DNA of 11,143 bases from an uncultured Oscillospiraceae bacterium (GTDB lineage Bacteria > Bacillota > Clostridia > Oscillospirales > Acutalibacteraceae), in contig CAUDRD010000030.1 of the NCBI GenBank assembly GCA_958451705.1, positions 1 to 11,143 on the forward strand. Direction: 5' to 3'. Position 1 is the first letter of the stretch. Each line of letters opens with the position of its first letter. Under the pieces are notes generated by a model. The model did no database searches and was not told where the DNA came from. It saw nothing but the letters and a program-made list of their open reading frames with translations. Position numbers and translations under genes: made by a program. Positions 7,585 to 11,143 of the stretch are shown here, piece by piece.

Positions 7585-7998
7585 TCAGTGGCAGCCGCCG
7601 CAGCTTCCGCATTCTCCGCCGCAGGAATGCTCCTGAACAGGCTCGCAGGTTGCGGGATCCTCACCGTTTACGCAAAGTGAAAGAAGCTGCATAACGTAGT
7701 TCATCATGTCGTCTACTTCTTTTCTTGCTGCCTCATATGCAAGCATATTGGGGTTTGACATAATCTTCTCGTAAAGCTCACGGAACTGCTTGTCATACTC
7801 GCTCATCTTCTCAGCATCTGCCTCATCGCCTTTGCCGGCCTCCTGCTGATATGAAAGCTGAACAAGGTTAAGCTTTCCGATCATATCGTTAAGCTCGGTG
7901 TCCTTGTCGTTGTTCTCTCTTGCCTTGCTGAAATTGAGATAGCGCTCATCCTTCTGGATTTCTGCGCCGAGCTGTCTTGTAAATTCAATAACGCTCAT
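7585..7998 (-). CDS. YlbF/YmcA-family protein with C-terminal cysteine cluster
   Basis: The product is 137 residues and almost entirely helical. The first ~110 residues fit the YlbF/YmcA (RicF/RicA) family: an N-terminal helix (IEFTRQLGAEIQKDERY), a charged central coiled coil, then NPNMLAYEAARKEVDDMMNYV. In Bacillus subtilis, RicA and RicF act with RicT in a complex reported to carry Fe-S clusters, affecting mRNA maturation, biofilm, competence and sporulation. Here the tail adds cysteines C118, C126, C130, C133 and C136 plus a terminal His137, with C109 just upstream, in the pattern CGGECGSCGGCH. This looks like metal or Fe-S ligation; that role is inferred. The start at ATG 7998 follows AAGGAG at about 8 bases. 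The position between miaB and mutS matches that of ymcA in Bacillus, so it is probably the YmcA-position paralogue, although I cannot separate YmcA from YlbF by eye. Confidence 0.87.
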   Translation of the reverse strand: MSVIEFTRQLGAEIQKDERYLNFSKARENNDKDTELNDMIGKLNLVQLSYQQEAGKGDEADAEKMSEYDKQFRELYEKIMSNPNMLAYEAARKEVDDMMNYVMQLLSLCVNGEDPATCEPVQEHSCGGECGSCGGCH

Positions 7999-8032
7999 GT
8001 TTGTACTCCTTTTGTTTTACATTTTCTTTTAT

Positions 8033-8056
8033 AAAAAACTCTGCCTAAAGGCAAAA
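8033..8056 (-). terminator. Weak terminator- or attenuator-like hairpin directly after miaB
   Basis: On the minus strand, immediately after the TAA of miaB, TTTTGCC and GGCAGAG pair around a TTTA loop (7 pairs, two of them G-U) and are followed by TTTTTT at 8038-8033. The stem is short and weak, and no convincing promoter lies between it and the next gene 35 bases on. Partial termination or an RNA 3'-end processing point is therefore more likely than a full stop. It could set lower expression of the downstream genes relative to miaB. Confidence 0.45.
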
Positions 8057-9475
8057 TTAATTATCGCTGATAAGTTCGCCTTCGACAATCCAGGTAAGGG
8101 CGTTTGTAACCTTTACGTTTACAAAATTTCCTATTACCTTTTCAGGATTGTCACATTTAAATCTGATTATTACGTTTCCGCCTGTTCTGCCGGAAACATA
8201 GCCTTTTTCGTCCTGCTCTTCGGCAAGAACCTTTGCAGTAGTTCCCACAAGCTTTGCGGTACGCTCACCTGCAATCTCCTCCTGGACTTTCAGCATCTCA
8301 CGGAACCACCTGCCCTTTTCCTCAGCGGAAACAGGGTCGTCCATTGAGTAAGCGGGAGTTCCCTCTCTAGGTGAAAAGATGAAAGTGAAAAGTGAGGTAA
8401 AGCCCACTTCACGGATAAGTGAAACGGTATCCTGAAACTCTTCATAGGTTTCGCCAGGGAAGCCTACAATTACGTCGCTTGTAAGGGAAATATCGGGCAT
8501 TTTCTCTTTAGCATAATTTACAAGCTCAAGATATTTTTCCCTCGTATAGCGGCGATTCATTGCCTTTAACACACGGTTATTTCCTGACTGGAAAGGCAAA
8601 TGAAGATGCCTTGCTGCCTTTTCACAGCTTGCCATTGTATCGAGAAGCTCATGAGTGCAGTCCTTAGGATGAGAGGTCATGAACCTTATAATAAAATCGC
8701 CCTCAATATCGTTAATGCGCCTTAAAAGCTCCGAAAAGCTTACGGGATTCGGGAGATCTTTGCCGTAAGAGTTTACGTTCTGACCTAAAAGAGTTATTTC
8801 CTTATATCCCTGCTTTACAAGCTCCCTTGCCTCATTGACAACTGTTTCTGGGTCACGGCTTCGCTCCCTTCCCCTTACATAGGGAACTATGCAGTAGCTG
8901 CAAAAATTGTTGCAGCCGTACATAATGGGAAGCCACGCTTTAAAGGAGCTGTCACGGGAGACGGGAAGTCCCTCGGCGATAACACCATCGCTTTGTGGAA
9001 GCTCGAAAACTCGGCTGCCTGTGCAGAGGACTTTGTAGAGCATTTCGGGCAGTTTATGGACAACATGGGTGCCGAAAACAAGGTCCACGAAGCGGTAGCT
9101 GTTTTTAATTTTTTCCGCAACCTGTGACTGCTGCATCATGCATCCGCAAAGAGCTATAACACAGCCGGGATTTCTTTTCTTTTTATTTTTAAGTGCGCCT
9201 ACGTTGCCGAAAACTCTATCCTCAGCGTGTTCTCTTATGGCGCAGGTATTGAAAAGAATAAGGTCGGCCTCGTCTTCACTTTCCGTAAAGGTATAGCCCA
9301 TTTCGGAGAGCATACCCTTTATTCTTTCGCTGTCCGCAACATTTCCCTGACAGCCGTATGTGTGTACAAAAGCCTTTGGCTCACCTGAGATTCTCGCCGA
9401 AAGCACTGTGTGTACCATTTCGGCATAGTTTTTCTGGCGCTGGAGCTCCGCCTGTGCTACTGTTTTTTCTGACAC
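8057..9475 (-). CDS. miaB: tRNA-2-methylthio-N6-dimethylallyladenosine synthase (radical SAM methylthiotransferase)
   Basis: MiaB converts i6A37 to ms2i6A37 using two [4Fe-4S] clusters and SAM. The 472-residue product has the three family domains. The N-terminal UPF0004 domain has cysteines C42 (TYGCQGN), C78 (FNTCAIRE) and C112 (CGCMMQQ) as auxiliary-cluster ligands. The radical SAM core has CNNFCSYC (C188, C192, C195) followed by VPYVRGRERSR, with MTSHPKD, HLPFQSGNNRVLKAMNRRYTREKYL and DVIVGFPGET further on. The C-terminal TRAM domain ends in EGELI. The CQGN tetrad replaces the more common CQMN, probably a clade trait. The start is GTG at 9475, chosen because GCGGAGGA (GGAGG at 9487-9483) lies 7 bases upstream. 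It follows a clear promoter and is the first gene of the operon containing miaA, whose product makes its substrate. Confidence 0.97.
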   Translation of the reverse strand: MSEKTVAQAELQRQKNYAEMVHTVLSARISGEPKAFVHTYGCQGNVADSERIKGMLSEMGYTFTESEDEADLILFNTCAIREHAEDRVFGNVGALKNKKKRNPGCVIALCGCMMQQSQVAEKIKNSYRFVDLVFGTHVVHKLPEMLYKVLCTGSRVFELPQSDGVIAEGLPVSRDSSFKAWLPIMYGCNNFCSYCIVPYVRGRERSRDPETVVNEARELVKQGYKEITLLGQNVNSYGKDLPNPVSFSELLRRINDIEGDFIIRFMTSHPKDCTHELLDTMASCEKAARHLHLPFQSGNNRVLKAMNRRYTREKYLELVNYAKEKMPDISLTSDVIVGFPGETYEEFQDTVSLIREVGFTSLFTFIFSPREGTPAYSMDDPVSAEEKGRWFREMLKVQEEIAGERTAKLVGTTAKVLAEEQDEKGYVSGRTGGNVIIRFKCDNPEKVIGNFVNVKVTNALTWIVEGELISDN

Positions 9476-9510
9476 CTTTAATCCTCCGCAAGAAGTTTAT
9501 ATTTCATAAT

Positions 9511-9539
9511 ATGATACCACTTTGGGCGATTTTCTTCAA
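9511..9539 (-). promoter_or_regulatory. Sigma-A-type promoter for the miaB operon
   Basis: On the minus strand, TTGAAG (9539-9534; 4/6 match to TTGACA) and TATCAT (9516-9511; 5/6 to TATAAT) are separated by exactly 17 bases. A TG dinucleotide one base before the -10 makes it an extended -10. The predicted transcript start is near 9504, leaving a leader of about 30 bases with the GGAGG site before the GTG of miaB. The rest of the spacer, about 9540-9670, is AT-rich and shows no further element I can support. Confidence 0.72.
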
Positions 9540-9671
9540 TAGGAAACGGTAAAATTCGAGGGATTACTTAATAAAAATAGGTATTGCATAGAGTCGTAAA
9601 TTTTCGCCAGGAAAAAGAACGTAAACTATATGTATGGGATTAACCGCTGACACAATAATTAAACAAAATAT

Positions 9672-9709
9672 AACACAAAATTTCAGCCGCCGAAAAAACG
9701 GCGGCTGAA
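9672..9709 (-). terminator. Intrinsic terminator of the sigma/anti-sigma operon
   Basis: A perfect 11-bp GC-rich stem (arms TTCAGCCGCCG at 9682-9692 and CGGCGGCTGAA at 9699-9709, 6-base loop) lies 10 bases after the anti-sigma stop. On the minus strand it is followed by ATTTTGTGTT, a moderately U-rich tail. Its position and stability separate this operon from the miaB promoter downstream. Confidence 0.88.
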
Positions 9710-9719
9710 GGATTTGATT

Positions 9720-10367
9720 TTACTTTTGTGTTTTGCGGCAGAAAAGATAAAAGCAAACAGCAGAAATAACAGTTAACGCAAAACCTGCAAAAAACCATGT
9801 TGTGACGCTTTCAAAGCTTTCCGAAAAACTTATCCCCGGCAGATACGGAATAGTTATTCCGAAAAGTCCGAAAGATATTCCCGTAGGAGTTCCAGCCGGT
9901 ATTGTAAGAAAATAATATATTTCAGACAAAATCACAGCAGCAATTCCGATAATTCCAACCGTCATACGTTTTTTAGTGGATTTAAAATCATAAAAAACTG
10001 CGGCAATAAAAGCGGCAACACCCAAAGCTCCGAATGGCTGAGCCAGAACGCTGAAACCGTCTATGGCATTTACCCCCTCATAGCCGAACCATGGACGGGT
10101 CATAATGAGAAACAGCAGCGCAACAAGGGCAAAAAGCGAAAGCTGATTTTTACGGTAATCGGTTATTTTCTTTGAAAACGCCATAAAAGGCTTTGACTCG
10201 GTTTCAGACTCCGCCGTTCCTTCATCGTTTGTGTATTCGTCATAAAACTTTTTGCATCCTCCGCAGAGAGAAAGATGCTCCTTTATACTCTCACGGCTTT
10301 TTTCACTGAGTGCATCATCCATATAAAGTGAAACCACATCTTTTACAAGACTGCATTCATATTTCAT
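9720..10367 (-). CDS. Membrane anti-sigma factor with N-terminal zinc-finger (zf-HC2/ZAS-type) domain
   Basis: The product is 215 residues and probably binds and holds the ECF sigma factor encoded just upstream at the inner face of the membrane until a signal arrives. The N-terminal domain has C5 and then H31-x3-C35-x2-C38 (EHLSLCGGC), the arrangement of zinc-binding anti-sigma domains. A charged acidic linker follows. Hydrophobic segments at about 75-90, 106-126, 135-156 and 188-210 predict four membrane helices, with a short external loop rich in Pro and Gly before the last. The gene overlaps the end of the sigma gene by 11 bases and has its own AAGGAGG about 9 bases upstream of ATG 10367, the classic coupling for sigma/anti-sigma pairs. 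The signal sensed and the release mechanism are not evident; no protease gene is present. Confidence 0.85.
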   Translation of the reverse strand: MKYECSLVKDVVSLYMDDALSEKSRESIKEHLSLCGGCKKFYDEYTNDEGTAESETESKPFMAFSKKITDYRKNQLSLFALVALLFLIMTRPWFGYEGVNAIDGFSVLAQPFGALGVAAFIAAVFYDFKSTKKRMTVGIIGIAAVILSEIYYFLTIPAGTPTGISFGLFGITIPYLPGISFSESFESVTTWFFAGFALTVISAVCFYLFCRKTQK

Positions 10368-10869
10368 ATCCGTATTCCTCCTTTAATCTTTTGCGAAGTA
10401 TCTCCTTGCCCCTGAAAAAAATCACCTTTGCGGAATTTTCCTTTATGGAGAGTAGTCTGCCAATCTGTGCATAGGGCATATCGGAATAAATGCGGTAAAT
10501 CATAACGTCCCGCATTTTGGGTTCCATCGAGTCAATGATTTTTCTGGCATGAAAAAGCACTTGCCTTTTTACTGTTTCATCCTGAGGCGAAAGAGTGTCT
10601 GTATCGGCGGTATCCCCGCTTATTTCTTCAATGGACAGTACTGCTTTCTTTTTATCTCTGAGAAACATATAAAATCTGTTTTTGGCAATTGCAATAAGCC
10701 ATGTTTCCGGCTTGCAGCTGCCTTTAAAATCGCCTATTGCAAGGTATGCGTTATAAAATGTATCCTGTGTCAGCTCTGCGGCAAGGTCTTCGTGATAATT
10801 GGTCATTCTCAGAAGAAAATTATAAACCGTACCGTAGTAACAGGAAAAAAGCTTTTCAAAATCTTCCAC
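10357..10869 (-). CDS. ECF-type RNA polymerase sigma factor (sigma-70 family)
   Basis: At 170 residues it has the size of an ECF sigma factor, which contains only regions 2 and 4. Region 2 (about 5-75) shows LAAELTQDTFYNAY and then the region 2.3/2.4-like KPETWLIAIAKNRFYMFLRDKKK. After a variable acidic linker (about 80-102), region 4 (about 105-160) shows MRDVMIYRIYSDMPYAQIGRLLSI and a helix-turn-helix ending in KVIFFRGKEILRKRL. The start is GTG at 10869, set by AAGGAGG 6 bases upstream. It overlaps the membrane anti-sigma gene by 11 bases, so activity is probably controlled by that partner. A non-sigma-A-like promoter upstream suggests autoregulation. Target genes outside its own operon cannot be inferred here. 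Confidence 0.92.
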   Translation of the reverse strand: MEDFEKLFSCYYGTVYNFLLRMTNYHEDLAAELTQDTFYNAYLAIGDFKGSCKPETWLIAIAKNRFYMFLRDKKKAVLSIEEISGDTADTDTLSPQDETVKRQVLFHARKIIDSMEPKMRDVMIYRIYSDMPYAQIGRLLSIKENSAKVIFFRGKEILRKRLKEEYGYEI

Positions 10870-10899
10870 TGGGTTCCTCCTTTCCGGCGCCTCATAAAG

Positions 10900-10928
10900 T
10901 TAGTTGCAGTTTTTTGGAAAAAGTTACA
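10900..10928 (-). promoter_or_regulatory. Candidate ECF-type (autoregulated) promoter for the sigma/anti-sigma operon
   Basis: On the minus strand TGTAAC (10928-10923) is followed by TTTTTCC and, after a 16-base spacer, by CAACTAA (10906-10900). An AAC-containing -35 with a T-rich spacer start is typical of ECF promoters. The -10 resembles the CGTCTAA seen at many ECF promoters only in part (C..CTAA). The distance to the GTG start is about 30 bases. No good TTGACA/TATAAT pair is present. This is a pattern match and not proof. Confidence 0.45.
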
Positions 10929-10968
10929 TAAAAAATAAAACCGCTCGTTTTTCATCAGAAAAGAGCGG
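10929..10968 (-). terminator. Intrinsic terminator overlapping the 3' end of the RNase M5-like gene
   Basis: On the minus strand CCGCTC (10968-10963) pairs with GAGCGG (10946-10941). The stem extends inward through TTTTC/GAAAA with a small bulge and a TGAT loop, and is followed by TTTTATTTTTTATG. The 5' arm encodes the last residues of the upstream protein and the loop contains its stop codon. The T-tract ends right at the candidate -35 of the sigma operon, so termination and the next promoter are packed back to back. Confidence 0.82.
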
Positions 10969-11143
10969 ATATAAGAGCCTTGTATTCCTCGTAGCTCATT
11001 GTGATATTAAGAATTTTTATAAGGGATGAAGTGGAAATTCTTTCAGGGAGCATAAGCTTTTCAGTAAGCTTTCTGCGCTTTTCGGAACTGTCCTTTCCAC
11101 CTGAAAGCCCGTCCTCATAAAGGTCGTAGGGGGTTATCTGCCG
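10955..11143 (-). CDS. rnmV: Probable ribonuclease M5 (toprim, DUF4093-type), C-terminal fragment
   Basis: Only the last 62 residues are in the window; the gene continues beyond the right edge. They include TPYDLYEDGLSGGKDSSEKR, then a leucine-rich segment with LMLPERISTSSLIKILNI and SYEEYKALI before tandem TGA stops. GLSGG followed by a Ser/Arg-rich RRKL stretch, a short LP segment and a final helical segment matches my knowledge of the C-terminal domain (DUF4093) of clostridial RNase M5-like proteins, which mature 5S rRNA. The catalytic toprim domain is not visible, so the call rests on the tail alone. It belongs to a separate transcript ending at the overlapping terminator. Confidence 0.62.
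   Translation of the reverse strand, partial: RQITPYDLYEDGLSGGKDSSEKRRKLTEKLMLPERISTSSLIKILNITMSYEEYKALISALF

Noticed and set aside
9540..9670. A small RNA or riboswitch in the spacer before miaB
   Set aside because: The stretch lies upstream of the called promoter, is AT-rich, and shows no stable helix set or recognisable aptamer core.
1..11143. Mobile element, phage, CRISPR array or novel defence system
   Set aside because: No transposase or integrase motifs, terminal repeats, direct-repeat arrays or foreign-looking genes are present; apart from the HlyD-like gene, whose function is unknown, all genes fit conserved housekeeping or regulatory families.

Overview
The window reads as a chromosomal housekeeping segment from a low-to-mid GC Firmicute. 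It is most likely a gut-type member of the Clostridia (Oscillospiraceae/Ruminococcaceae-like). The evidence is strong AGGAGG-type ribosome binding sites, tight gene packing, the order miaB - ylbF/ymcA-like - mutS - mutL known from Bacillus (there with cotE between ymcA and mutS), and an HlyD-like gene next to yggS. Every recognisable gene lies on the minus strand, so transcription runs from high to low coordinates. I saw no mobile element, CRISPR array, tRNA or rRNA, and no stretch above 300 bases lacks a gene.

In transcription order, 11143-10955 is the C-terminal end of a probable RNase M5 (toprim/DUF4093-type) gene. It stops at a terminator whose stem overlaps its last codons. Next comes a two-gene regulatory operon: an ECF sigma factor (10869-10357) overlapping a zinc-finger, four-helix membrane anti-sigma factor (10367-9720). 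A promoter-like element unlike the sigma-A type precedes it, and a strong hairpin at 9682-9709 ends it.

A good sigma-A-type promoter (9539-9511) then starts the main operon. Its genes are miaB (9475-8057), a YlbF-family gene with a cysteine-rich tail (7998-7585), mutS (7523-4902), mutL (4778-2727), miaA (2711-1764), an HlyD-like membrane gene (1774-545), and yggS, which runs off the left edge (567-1). MiaA and MiaB are consecutive enzymes of the ms2i6A37 tRNA modification pathway and bracket the two mismatch-repair genes. The distal genes overlap or nearly touch, and two ribosome binding sites lie inside the preceding gene, which suggests translational coupling.

The most striking observation is that mutL is interrupted by a single in-frame TAA at codon 131 (4388-4386). 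The reading frame before and after it is the same, and every expected MutL motif is present downstream. This is a point nonsense change rather than a frameshift. It is either a real, recent loss of mismatch repair (a potential mutator genotype) or a base-call error. Apart from this the region is conventional. I did not find an undescribed multi-gene system. Secondary points of interest are the cysteine-rich tail on the YlbF-family protein beside the Fe-S enzyme MiaB, an orphan HlyD-like protein, and two intra-operon hairpins.
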